NCBI RefSeq assembly: GCF_019278465.1 | Contig: NZ_CP058983.1 | Location: 2,417,501 to 2,481,500, forward strand | DNA from: Tenacibaculum sp. AHE14PA | GTDB lineage: Bacteria; Bacteroidota; Bacteroidia; Flavobacteriales; Flavobacteriaceae | DNA: 64,000 nt | Direction of reading: 5' to 3' | Part shown: positions 33,357-41,006 of the stretch, piece after piece | Numbering within the stretch: the first letter of the stretch is position 1 | How the letters are laid out: every line of letters starts with the position of its first letter | Translations under genes and position numbers: made by a program | The notes under the pieces: model-generated | Seen by the model: the letters and a program-made list of their open reading frames with translations, nothing else | Database searches by the model: none | Told to the model about the DNA's origin: nothing

Positions 33357-34702
33357 AAACCAATAATCATTTTTGCAATTCCGAAATAAATAAGAATTCC
33401 GAAAATATCATTACTTGTTGTAATAAATGGTCCTGTTGCAATTGCAGGATCTATACCTCGTTTATCTAAAAATAACGGAATAAAAGTTCCTATTAAACCT
33501 GCTACAATTATCACCACAAAAAGTGACGTAGAAATAGCAGCTGCGACTTTTATATCTTGTTCGGTTATAAAAATAAATAAGAATAATAAAATAGCTAACG
33601 CTAATCCGTTTACCATTGCTAAAGAAACTTCTTTTAATAATCTGCTAGTAATACTACCTCTTATATCATCATTAGCAATTCCTTGTACAATAATTGCAGA
33701 TGATTGTACACCAACATTACCAGCCATTGCCGCAATTAACGGTGTAAACATAAATAAGATTGCATTATCTACCATAGCACCTTCAAAAACTCCCATAATA
33801 CTTGCTGCTCCAACACCACCCAATAAACCTAAAAATAACCAAGGTAAACGAGCACGTGTTAATTCCCAAATAGTATCATCAGCCTCTACACCTTGTGTAA
33901 TACCGGCTGCTAATTGGTAATCTTTATCAGCTTCATCTTTTATAACATCTACAATATCATCAATCGTAATTCTACCCACTAAAGCACCTAGTTCATCTAC
34001 AACGGGTATTGCTTCTAAATCATACTTACGCATAATATTAGCAACATCTTCGGCTTCATCAGTTACGTTTACAAAATCTACTTTTGGTATGTATACCTCT
34101 GCAATTGTTGCCTTTGTAGACGCCATTAATAAGTCTTTTAAAGATAAACGACCCTTAAGCTTGTTATTATCATCAATTACATAAATAGAGTGCACTCTTG
34201 TAACTTCTTCTGCTTGAAGGCGCATTTCTTTTACGCAACGCGGAATCGTCCAGTTTTCGTTAACCTTTACTAATTCCTTTGCCATTAATCCACCGGCAGA
34301 ATTTTCGTCGTAACGTAATAACTCTACAATTTCTTTGGCGTGCTCCTCATCATCAATTTCACGCATTACTGCTTTTTTCCTGTTGTCAGGAAGTTCAGAA
34401 ATTACGTCGGCAGCATCATCGGTATCAAGTTCATCTATTTCTTCTGCAATTTCTTTTGCAGTTAATTGTTCTAGTATTTTTTCACGAACATCATCATCAA
34501 CATCCATTAATACTTCAGATGTTGTTTCACTTTTTAATAAACGAATAATGTAAACCGATTCTTCAAAAGGCAATTCGTCTAATATCTCAGCAATATCGGC
34601 ATGGTGAATTTCCTTAAAGAGCTCTTTAAGACCAGCATCGTTTTTAGTTTCGATGTGTTCGGTTACATTTTCTAGAAGTTCTTGGGTGATTTCAAATGCC
34701 AT
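33353..34702 (-). CDS. mgtE: Magnesium transporter MgtE
   Basis: 449 aa: N-terminal helical MgtE_N domain (superhelix of acidic repeats such as DELDTDDAADVISELP), two CBS domains (about residues 135-250) that sense magnesium, a plug helix, and five membrane helices with AGNVGVQSSAIIVQGIA and TGPFITTSNDIFG in the pore region. The open frame begins at TTG 34711, but ATG 34702 (MAFEITQELLENV) is the better start, because the TTG falls within a -7-like box (TAAAATTG). Its stop overlaps the convergent LysE gene. Confidence 0.95.
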   Translation of the reverse strand: MAFEITQELLENVTEHIETKNDAGLKELFKEIHHADIAEILDELPFEESVYIIRLLKSETTSEVLMDVDDDVREKILEQLTAKEIAEEIDELDTDDAADVISELPDNRKKAVMREIDDEEHAKEIVELLRYDENSAGGLMAKELVKVNENWTIPRCVKEMRLQAEEVTRVHSIYVIDDNNKLKGRLSLKDLLMASTKATIAEVYIPKVDFVNVTDEAEDVANIMRKYDLEAIPVVDELGALVGRITIDDIVDVIKDEADKDYQLAAGITQGVEADDTIWELTRARLPWLFLGLLGGVGAASIMGVFEGAMVDNAILFMFTPLIAAMAGNVGVQSSAIIVQGIANDDIRGSITSRLLKEVSLAMVNGLALAILLFLFIFITEQDIKVAAAISTSLFVVIIVAGLIGTFIPLFLDKRGIDPAIATGPFITTSNDIFGILIYFGIAKMIIGF

Positions 34703-34779
34703 ATTTTGCAATTTTAGTCGATAATTTAAATATTCGGAAGGTTTAAATTCTGAATAGTAAGTTTTGTTTTGAATACTCT

Positions 34780-35583
34780 TTAGTTACTGTCGTCAGCAAT
34801 TTTTTGAGTCAACTCTATAAATCGGTTTACCGATAATTGTTCGGGACGCATTGTAAAGATAGGGTCTTCTTTTAAAGAGTCAGAAATATTAAAGGATTTT
34901 AGGCTAGAACGCAACATTTTTCTTCTTTGATTAAAAGATGTTTTTACGACTCTGAAAAATAACTTTTCATCAACAGGTAACGTATAATTTTCTTTTCTGA
35001 TAAGTCTTATAACACCTGAATCTACTTTTGGCGGCGGATTAAAAACGGTTGGCGGAACCGTAAATAAATATTCTACATCATAAAAAGCTTGTGTTAAGAC
35101 AGACATGATTCCGTAAACTTTACTTCCTTCTTTTTCTGCAATTCTTTTGGCTACTTCTTTTTGAAACATTCCTGCAAATTCAGGAACAAATTCTCTATTT
35201 TCTATAGCTTTAAATACAATTTGAGTAGAAATATTATAGGGAAAGTTACCAATAATAGCTACTTGCTTTTCTTTAAAAATATCTACAATATTCTTTTTTA
35301 GAAAATCACCTTCAAGAATTTCGAACTTTTTAGCAGTGGTATCCAACTTAATATGTTCTAACGGAAAAGTATCTTTTAAATAGGCAACCGAATCATAATC
35401 GAGCTCCATTACCGTAATTTTTGGTTTTTTTTCTAATAAGTATTTCGTTAAAACACCCATTCCAGGACCAATTTCTAATACATCATCATATCCATTTTCG
35501 GTTAATGCATCCGCTATTTTTTTAGCAATATCTTCATCGGTTAAAAAATGCTGTCCTAAATGTTTTTTTGCTCTTACTGTCAT
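34780..35583 (-). CDS. rsmA: 16S rRNA dimethyladenosine transferase
   Basis: 267-aa KsgA/RsmA enzyme that dimethylates A1518 and A1519 of 16S rRNA. Motifs: [15 protein letters not shown] at the N-terminus, [15 protein letters not shown] (SAM), [11 protein letters not shown], and the catalytic [12 protein letters not shown]. The C-terminal domain has [12 protein letters not shown]. All are intact. It lies 77 nt upstream of mgtE on the same strand, a common order in flavobacteria. Confidence 0.97.
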   Translation of the reverse strand: MTVRAKKHLGQHFLTDEDIAKKIADALTENGYDDVLEIGPGMGVLTKYLLEKKPKITVMELDYDSVAYLKDTFPLEHIKLDTTAKKFEILEGDFLKKNIVDIFKEKQVAIIGNFPYNISTQIVFKAIENREFVPEFAGMFQKEVAKRIAEKEGSKVYGIMSVLTQAFYDVEYLFTVPPTVFNPPPKVDSGVIRLIRKENYTLPVDEKLFFRVVKTSFNQRRKMLRSSLKSFNISDSLKEDPIFTMRPEQLSVNRFIELTQKIADDSN

Positions 35584-35637
35584 AGTTTGTTATGATAAAA
35601 GATTTTGATTGTCGGTAATAACCAATATTTACGTCAA

Positions 35638-35654
35638 CCTGAAGTTGCTTCAGG
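35638..35654. repeat. Small palindrome of a dispersed repeat type
   Basis: CCTGAAG (35638-35644) and TTCAGG (35649-35654) form a short hairpin within ACGTCAACCTGAAGTTGC. I recognise the form from flavobacterial spacers, but there is only one copy in this window. Confidence 0.35.
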
Positions 35655-35685
35655 TACTTAACAAAACATACTGTTTATTATAAAA

Positions 35686-35715
35686 ATGTGATTCTGAAAT
35701 AAATTCAGAATAACG
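35686..35715 (+). repeat. Dispersed palindromic element, family B, second copy
   Basis: Matches the reverse complement of 480-509 at 29 of 30 bases. The core ATTCTGAAATAAATTCAGAAT is palindromic. Confidence 0.6.
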
Positions 35716-35809
35716 TGCTGATATTATGTTATAATTAAAACAGATGCTGATTTAAAAATACTAGTAACAAGAGTAAATAAAAATCCTTGTATTGCTATTT
35801 TTTAATTAA

Positions 35810-35997
35810 TTATTTCTCGGATTTTTGAATACCGAATGTTATGATTGATGTTGCTACGCCAAAACCACTTAAAAACCACCAATGGTTTCCCAAGGTTCGG
35901 TTCCGTATGTGCAGTAACCTATAATAACACCTAAAACAGTTAGAAAGATACCTGTAAATAATATTTTCTTTCTGTTTTTATAAATTTTCTGTTTCAT
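35810..35997 (-). pseudogene. Frameshifted small membrane protein
   Basis: From ATG 35997 the minus strand reads a basic start, then hydrophobic ILFTGIFLTVLGVIIGY and TYGTEP, but stops after 42 codons. In the next frame the sequence continues as LGNHWWFLSGFGVATSIITF and GIQKSEK to a TAA at 35810-35812. One extra T at GAACCT/TGGGAA would join both into a 62-aa two-helix protein. It sits 3 nt from the DUF4286 coding end, downstream of it on the same strand. Either a recent pseudogene or a one-base sequence error. Confidence 0.55.
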
Positions 35998-35999
35998 GT

Positions 36000-36329
36000 T
36001 TAATTACTCGCTTCAACAGGAAAAAATTCATTTATTACTCGTAACTCGGTACGAAAAGCTAGCATTTTATCAGCAAACATTTTAATACTATCAGAACGTA
36101 GTTCATTAGCATCGTGTTTGTAATAATCGTCTAAATCTTCACGTGTTTTTGCCGTATATTGTACAGAGTATGTTATTCCGCCCATTTCTTCCTCAACTAA
36201 AACTTGTGTTAATTTTGCACTTAAAAAACGACCAGTAGCCAAAACTTTAGGGATGTGGTTTTTTATCCAAACAATCCATTTGTCATGCACACTCTCGTCA
36301 ATACTTATAGTTACGTTATATATATACAT
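36000..36329 (-). CDS. DUF4286 family protein
   Basis: 109 aa, ferredoxin-like alpha/beta pattern, starting MYIYNVTISIDESVHDKWI and containing ITYSVQYTAKTREDLDDYY, which identifies DUF4286, a small cytosolic family of unknown function in Bacteroidota (related in fold to dimeric alpha-beta barrel monooxygenase-like proteins, by inference). It ends 2 nt before a broken small membrane protein gene. Confidence 0.88.
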   Translation of the reverse strand: MYIYNVTISIDESVHDKWIVWIKNHIPKVLATGRFLSAKLTQVLVEEEMGGITYSVQYTAKTREDLDDYYKHDANELRSDSIKMFADKMLAFRTELRVINEFFPVEASN

Positions 36330-36404
36330 TTTGTTATTTAATGTAAAGATGTAGCAATTATATTTTGCAACAATAAATGTTGCATTAACTTATTGATACA
36401 TAGG

Positions 36405-38183
36405 TTAATTAATTTGGTCACCTCTTAGTTTTCTAAACTTTTTACGAGCATCAACTAAATAGATGCTAGAAGCGTGGTCAAAAATAATCTTTTGATAGTA
36501 TTCTTTAGCCTTTTCGAGGTTATTTAATTTTATATTGTATAATTCTGCTAATTGATAATACGTATCATCAACATAAATTCCTTTTTTATCTAAAGTGATT
36601 ATTTTATTAAAGCTTAAAATGGCTTCATCGTATTTTTGTTGTTTTACAAAAAGTTTAGCTTGTTTAAACAATGCTTCATCTTCAATAGGTTGGCCTTTGT
36701 ATTTTGTAATAATCTCGTTTAAAATAGTAATCGCTTCGTTATCTTTATTTTGAAAGGCTAACAAGTCGGCTTTAGCATATTCTTTTAAGCCTGAGGGAAT
36801 ACTATCTTTTGGTTCGTTATCAGAAATTGTTAAAAATAAATTTGCGGCATCGTTAGCAATTAATTGCGTGGCTGAACCTTTTAAAACTTTTAACTGTGCT
36901 TTTGCCCATTTAAAATCATGTTTAAAATAAGAGGTTTGTGCAACTTTAAATCGTGCTTCTTGCCCTAAAAAATGATTTTTAAATTTTGTTTGAACTTGAG
37001 AAAAATAAATTAATGCCTTGTTAAACTTATTAGTATATACTAAAACCTCGCCTAGTTTAAGTTTTACCATTGCTTTTGTAAACCTAGAACTCGTAAAAGT
37101 CATTGCTTTTTCTAAAATTTTAGAAGCTTCTTCAGGATTGTTTTTGGTAAATGTTACGTAATTAGCATAGGCTATTTGTGTACGAAAGGTGAGTTTATTA
37201 ATTCCGTATTCATCAAATACTTCTTTAAAGCGAATGTCAACATCCGTTTGTTTTGTTTCAATAGCTATTTTTAAATTATTATTGATGGCATTAAACTTAT
37301 CACTCGGATAATTGGTTTTTTCAATCATTAAATCGAAACATTCTTTTGCTGTTTCGTAATCTTCATTATCTAGCGCTATTTTACCTAATTCAGCAATTTT
37401 GCCTAAATTATCAGCATCTCTGGCTAGTAATGCTTTGTGCTGAATAAGTGCTTTATTGTATTGTTTTTGCTTAACAAATAGCCAGGATAATAAATCGTTC
37501 CAAATATTTTTTGGATTGCTAATTGATTTTCTCAGCAATGCTTTTTTAAATAAAATATTGTTTTCATTTTCGGCATCATCATTAATATATCGGCTTGTAA
37601 AACGCTTTACGTTGTTAAGGTAACTTTCGTTTTTATCAACCAAATCAACATACGATTCAAACATTTTAGAGAAGTTTCCTTTTTCACCATAAATTTGCGC
37701 TAATTGAAATCCGTAATTCGCATCTGGATTATTTGCCATTACTTTTGTGTAGGCTTCAATAGCATAATCTAACTGATTATAATTTTTAAAAAGGCTTGCA
37801 ATAATATTACCATAAGTACTTCTGTTATCTAAAGATTTAAGAGCAATTTTATATTGTTTATCGGCTTCGATATCATTTTGTTGTCGTTCGAAATTATAAC
37901 CTCTAATAACATTTAGGTAGCTTAAACTTGGTCTTTCATTTAGTTCTTTTGATAATAAAACTTCAGCGTTCATAAACTGATCTGTTTCTTGGTAACAGGT
38001 TACGAGTCTTTTTAGATAAGTGGTGTTATACGGACTTTTATCGTGTAGTTTCTTGTAGAGCTGAATTGCTTTTTCATATTCATTATTTCTAAAATAATTT
38101 TCAGCAACAATAAATTCGTTTTGTTGTGCGTAACAAAATAAACTAAAAATCAGTAAATTAAATAGAATAACAGCTTTTCTCAT
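36405..38183 (-). CDS. Secreted tetratricopeptide-repeat protein
   Basis: 592 aa with a signal peptide (MRKAVILFNLLIFSLFCYAQ) and at least ten TPR-like helical hairpins; the clearest are FRNNEYEKAIQLYKKLHD near residue 30 and VKQQKYDEAILSFNKIIT near residue 520. It is probably a periplasmic scaffold. TTG 38186 precedes ATG 38183 in frame; ATG is preferred. A -7 box TATTTTTG lies 4 nt before this ATG, predicting a leaderless mRNA, and a 12-bp palindrome lies just upstream. A specific role (for example in envelope assembly) is not deducible. Confidence 0.88.
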   Translation of the reverse strand: MRKAVILFNLLIFSLFCYAQQNEFIVAENYFRNNEYEKAIQLYKKLHDKSPYNTTYLKRLVTCYQETDQFMNAEVLLSKELNERPSLSYLNVIRGYNFERQQNDIEADKQYKIALKSLDNRSTYGNIIASLFKNYNQLDYAIEAYTKVMANNPDANYGFQLAQIYGEKGNFSKMFESYVDLVDKNESYLNNVKRFTSRYINDDAENENNILFKKALLRKSISNPKNIWNDLLSWLFVKQKQYNKALIQHKALLARDADNLGKIAELGKIALDNEDYETAKECFDLMIEKTNYPSDKFNAINNNLKIAIETKQTDVDIRFKEVFDEYGINKLTFRTQIAYANYVTFTKNNPEEASKILEKAMTFTSSRFTKAMVKLKLGEVLVYTNKFNKALIYFSQVQTKFKNHFLGQEARFKVAQTSYFKHDFKWAKAQLKVLKGSATQLIANDAANLFLTISDNEPKDSIPSGLKEYAKADLLAFQNKDNEAITILNEIITKYKGQPIEDEALFKQAKLFVKQQKYDEAILSFNKIITLDKKGIYVDDTYYQLAELYNIKLNNLEKAKEYYQKIIFDHASSIYLVDARKKFRKLRGDQIN

Positions 38184-38187
38184 CAAT

Positions 38188-38195
38188 CAAAAATA
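38188..38195 (-). promoter_or_regulatory. TPR-gene -7 box (leaderless layout)
   Basis: On the minus strand TATTTTTG - ATTG - ATG. A perfect palindrome AACAATATTGTT lies at 38199-38210, just upstream of the box, and could be an operator. Confidence 0.65.
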
Positions 38196-38257
38196 CAGAA
38201 CAATATTGTTAAATTTATACTAAAAGGCTTCCTTTTTTTGAAAGTCTTGTAACATTT

Positions 38258-38272
38258 TGGCACGAACTTTGT
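38258..38272 (+). promoter_or_regulatory. Sigma-54 promoter
   Basis: TGGCACG - AACT - TTGT matches the sigma-54 consensus TGGCACG-N4-TTGC except for the last base, with the required 10 nt between the GG and the -12 G. The predicted start is about 20 nt before ATG 38305. Confidence 0.7.
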
Positions 38273-38304
38273 CTTACTGATAATAACACCAAACAATTTA
38301 TACT

Positions 38305-38448
38305 ATGAAAAACTTTAACACACAATATCAGGTAGCAAAGAACAATGCAAATGAGTTTATGAATAACGGACAAATAACAAAGTATTTTGAAGCGTTATTA
38401 GAAATGAATAAATACAAAAGGTTAATGGTCGCTGTGGTTGCCAACTAA
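38305..38448 (+). CDS. 47-aa conserved microprotein behind a sigma-54 promoter
   Basis: A small gene with a clean start and stop: MKNFNTQYQVAKNNANEFM at the N-terminus and YFEALLEMNKYKRLMVAVVA near the C-terminus. The composition (amphipathic helices, no signal peptide) looks like a real soluble protein. I recall similar short proteins in flavobacteria, but have no function for them. The gene has its own sigma-54-type promoter and a strong terminator 38 nt after the stop, making it a self-contained unit between divergent and convergent neighbours. Confidence 0.75.
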   Translation: MKNFNTQYQVAKNNANEFMNNGQITKYFEALLEMNKYKRLMVAVVAN

Positions 38449-38485
38449 AGATATAAAATTAATTCATTTTGAAGGGTGGATTACT

Positions 38486-38527
38486 AAAAATGCCAAGTTT
38501 CTTGATTGAAACTTGGCATTTTTTATT
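38486..38527. terminator. Bidirectional terminator between the microgene and serS
   Basis: AAAAATGCCAAGTTTC (38486-38501) pairs perfectly with GAAACTTGGCATTTTT (38508-38523); a T-run follows on the plus strand and an A-run precedes it, so it serves both directions. Confidence 0.92.
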
Positions 38528-38548
38528 TTTATACGAGTCGATTTTTAT

Positions 38549-39823
38549 TTAATCAATCATATCAAAACCACAATAAGGAACTAATACCTCAGGAATTTTA
38601 ATTCCGTCAGCAGTTTGATAGTTTTCTAAAATTCCCGCTAAAACTCTAGGTAACGCTAAAGAACTTCCGTTTAATGTATGAACAAACTGACTTTTACCAT
38701 CTTTGTTCTTAAAACGTAATTTTAAACGATTTGCTTGGTATGTTTCAAAATTTGAAGCCGAACTAATTTCTAACCAACGCTCTTGCGCTGTTGAATATAA
38801 TTCGAAATCGAAAGTTAAAGCTGATGTAAAACCAGTATCACCACCACACAAACGTAAAATACGGTATGGTAATTTTAAATCACGTAAAATATCTTTAATA
38901 TGTTCTACCATTCCGCTTAAAGCGTGGTAAGAATTATCAGGATGCTCTACACGTACAATTTCTACTTTATCGAATTGATGTAAACGATTTAAACCACGAA
39001 CATGTGCACCATAACTACCTGCTTCACGACGAAAACAAGGAGTATAACCAGTATATTTAATTGGTAAATCAGCTTCCTTAACCAAATCATTTCTATGAAT
39101 GTTGGTAATTGGCACTTCACCGGTAGGAATTAAATATAAATCATCAATAGTTGAATGATACATTTGTCCTTCTTTATCTGGTAACTGACCCGTTGCAATT
39201 CCTGAGGCTTCATTTACCAAATGCGGAACTTGTACTTCTTTATAACCCGCATCTGTATTTTTATCTAAAAAATAGTTGATTAACGCACGTTGTAAACGAG
39301 CTCCTTTTCCTTTATAAACAGGAAAACCAGCACCAGCAATTTTGGTTCCTAATTCAAAATCGATAATATCATATTTCTTAGCTAATTCCCAATGAGGTAA
39401 TGCATTTTCTCCTAATTCGGGAATTATTCCTTCACTAAAAATTTTCTCATTATCTTCTTCACTTTTCCCTGCTTTTACAGAAGCGTGAGGAATATTCGGA
39501 ATTGTATATAATAATTCTTGTAATGTATCTGCAGCAGTATTTAACGCTTCCGTTAATTGCTTAGATTGTTCTTTTAACTGACCAGTTTTTTCTTTTAATA
39601 AGTTCGCTTTCTGAACTTCACCAGATTTAAAAAGACCACCAATTTCTTTGGAGATTTTGTTAGATTCAGCTAATATATTATCTAAAGAAACTTGTGTAGC
39701 TCTACGAGTTTCATCAGAAGTTAATACTTCATTAATAATTGCTTCGGCATTGGCAAAATTACGTTTTGCTAATCCGTCTAAAACAGCTTGTTTGTTTTCT
39801 CTAATAAACTGAACCTGTAACAT
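38549..39823 (-). CDS. serS: Seryl-tRNA synthetase
   Basis: 424-aa class II synthetase. The N-terminal coiled-coil arm that grips tRNA-Ser spans about residues 30-105. Class II motifs are TGYTPCFRREAGSYG (motif 2) and LNGSSLALPRVLAGILENYQ (motif 3). Length and ends are standard. It has its own promoter (TTG-N20-TATCTTTG) and ends at a bidirectional terminator. Confidence 0.97.
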   Translation of the reverse strand: MLQVQFIRENKQAVLDGLAKRNFANAEAIINEVLTSDETRRATQVSLDNILAESNKISKEIGGLFKSGEVQKANLLKEKTGQLKEQSKQLTEALNTAADTLQELLYTIPNIPHASVKAGKSEEDNEKIFSEGIIPELGENALPHWELAKKYDIIDFELGTKIAGAGFPVYKGKGARLQRALINYFLDKNTDAGYKEVQVPHLVNEASGIATGQLPDKEGQMYHSTIDDLYLIPTGEVPITNIHRNDLVKEADLPIKYTGYTPCFRREAGSYGAHVRGLNRLHQFDKVEIVRVEHPDNSYHALSGMVEHIKDILRDLKLPYRILRLCGGDTGFTSALTFDFELYSTAQERWLEISSASNFETYQANRLKLRFKNKDGKSQFVHTLNGSSLALPRVLAGILENYQTADGIKIPEVLVPYCGFDMID

Positions 39824-39845
39824 CTTTTTAAATTTTTAAGAATAG

Positions 39846-39876
39846 CAAAGATATAAGAAGCGGTAGACTCTGGCAA
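39846..39876 (-). promoter_or_regulatory. serS promoter
   Basis: On the minus strand TTG (39876-39874), a 20-nt spacer and TATCTTTG (39853-39846), 22 nt before the serS ATG. Confidence 0.7.
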
Positions 39877-39885
39877 TGCTAACGA

Positions 39886-40815
39886 CTAATTGTTTTTAAG
39901 GTAGGTTTGTGAGGTTTCTTTGTCTTTTTTTAGTTGGATAACTAAATCATTTACCGAATCGAATTTTTGTTCATCTCTTAAAAAGTAAAGTAACCCTACG
40001 GTAAGATTCTCATTATATAAATCGGCATTAAAATCAAAAAAATGAACCTCAATTGTTTGATGATCTCCATTAACGGTAGGTCGGTTGCCGATGTTCATCA
40101 TTCCGAAAATAGTTATGTTTTTAAGAATAGATTTTACAACATAAACACCTGTTTTAGGTATCAGTTTATAATCTTCTGAAACATCAATATTAGCGGTAGG
40201 AAACCCTATTGTGCCTCCTAGTTTTTTTCCGTTAACTACTTTTCCTGTTAGAGAGAAGTTATAACCTAAATAATTATTGGCTGTTTTTAAATGTCCGTTA
40301 GTTAGTGCTTTTCTAATTTTGGTTGAACTTACCGAAACCTCGTCGATGTCTTGCGCAGGAATTTCTTGTACCGTAAAATCATATAAATGAGAATACTCTG
40401 TTAATTGCTCTATATTTCCTTCTCTATTTTTGCCAAAATGATGATCGTAGCCAATAATTAGTTTAGAAGTATTTAATTGATTTACCAAAACATCACGAAC
40501 AAAATCTAACGCAGTAAGTCTCGAAAATTCTTTACTAAAAGGATGAATTATTAAGTAATCTAATCCTAACTGCTCAAGATGCGCAGCACGTTCATCAATC
40601 GTATTAATTAATTTGATAGACACATCTTTTTGTAAGACCATCCGCGGATGCGGAAAAAAAGTTAATAAAACCGATTTTTTATTAGTTGATTTAGCCTCGT
40701 CAATTAATTCCTTGATAATTTTTTGATGTCCAATATGAACGCCATCAAAAGTACCAATGGTTACTATTGTTTTTTGAGTAGTAGTAAAATCAAAAATAGA
40801 GTGTATTATTTCCAA
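39886..40815 (-). CDS. ribF: Bifunctional riboflavin kinase / FAD synthetase
   Basis: About 309 aa. The N-terminal nucleotidyltransferase domain has TIGTFDGVHIGHQKI (HxGH) and the C-terminal flavokinase domain has GKKLGGTIGFPTANI (PTAN). It converts riboflavin to FMN and FAD. The open frame reaches TTG 40836, but that codon sits inside a perfect -7 box, so translation more likely begins at TTG 40815, giving MEIIHSIFDF, the usual N-terminus of the family; no ATG is available. The short leader leaves no room for an FMN riboswitch. Confidence 0.93.
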   Translation of the reverse strand: MEIIHSIFDFTTTQKTIVTIGTFDGVHIGHQKIIKELIDEAKSTNKKSVLLTFFPHPRMVLQKDVSIKLINTIDERAAHLEQLGLDYLIIHPFSKEFSRLTALDFVRDVLVNQLNTSKLIIGYDHHFGKNREGNIEQLTEYSHLYDFTVQEIPAQDIDEVSVSSTKIRKALTNGHLKTANNYLGYNFSLTGKVVNGKKLGGTIGFPTANIDVSEDYKLIPKTGVYVVKSILKNITIFGMMNIGNRPTVNGDHQTIEVHFFDFNADLYNENLTVGLLYFLRDEQKFDSVNDLVIQLKKDKETSQTYLKNN

Positions 40816-40833
40816 GTTAAGTACGTGTTTATG

Positions 40834-40841
40834 CAAAAATA
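40834..40841 (-). promoter_or_regulatory. ribF promoter -7 box
   Basis: On the minus strand TATTTTTG, exact consensus, 18 nt before the preferred TTG start at 40815; it contains the TTG that begins the longer open frame. Confidence 0.65.
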
Positions 40842-40972
40842 CAATTTGTAAAAATATGTTAAATCATGATTACAGAAAAATTAGTAAAATTAAGAAATGT
40901 TTAAAAATTAGACATTAATTAGTGTAATTTGATAAAAAGAAGGTTAAATATTTCATAAATAAAAAAAAATTG

Positions 40973-40980
40973 TATTTTCG
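40973..40980 (+). promoter_or_regulatory. Candidate -7 box for the TonB-dependent receptor gene
   Basis: TATTTTCG, one mismatch to TAnnTTTG, 26 nt before ATG 41007. Confidence 0.4.
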
Positions 40981-41006
40981 CTACAGTTAACAAATTATTA
41001 TACATT

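Noticed and set aside
34703..34780. Magnesium (M-box) riboswitch upstream of mgtE
   Set aside because: The spacer to rsmA is only 77 nt and a -7-like box lies 6 nt before the ATG, leaving no room for a structured leader.
38264..38271. GAACTTTG read as a sigma-A-type -7 box for the 47-aa gene
   Set aside because: It mismatches the invariant first T, and the same bases form a nearly perfect sigma-54 element with correct spacing, which is the better explanation.
40816..40833. FMN riboswitch upstream of ribF
   Set aside because: The predicted leader is under 20 nt and no conserved aptamer sequence is visible.
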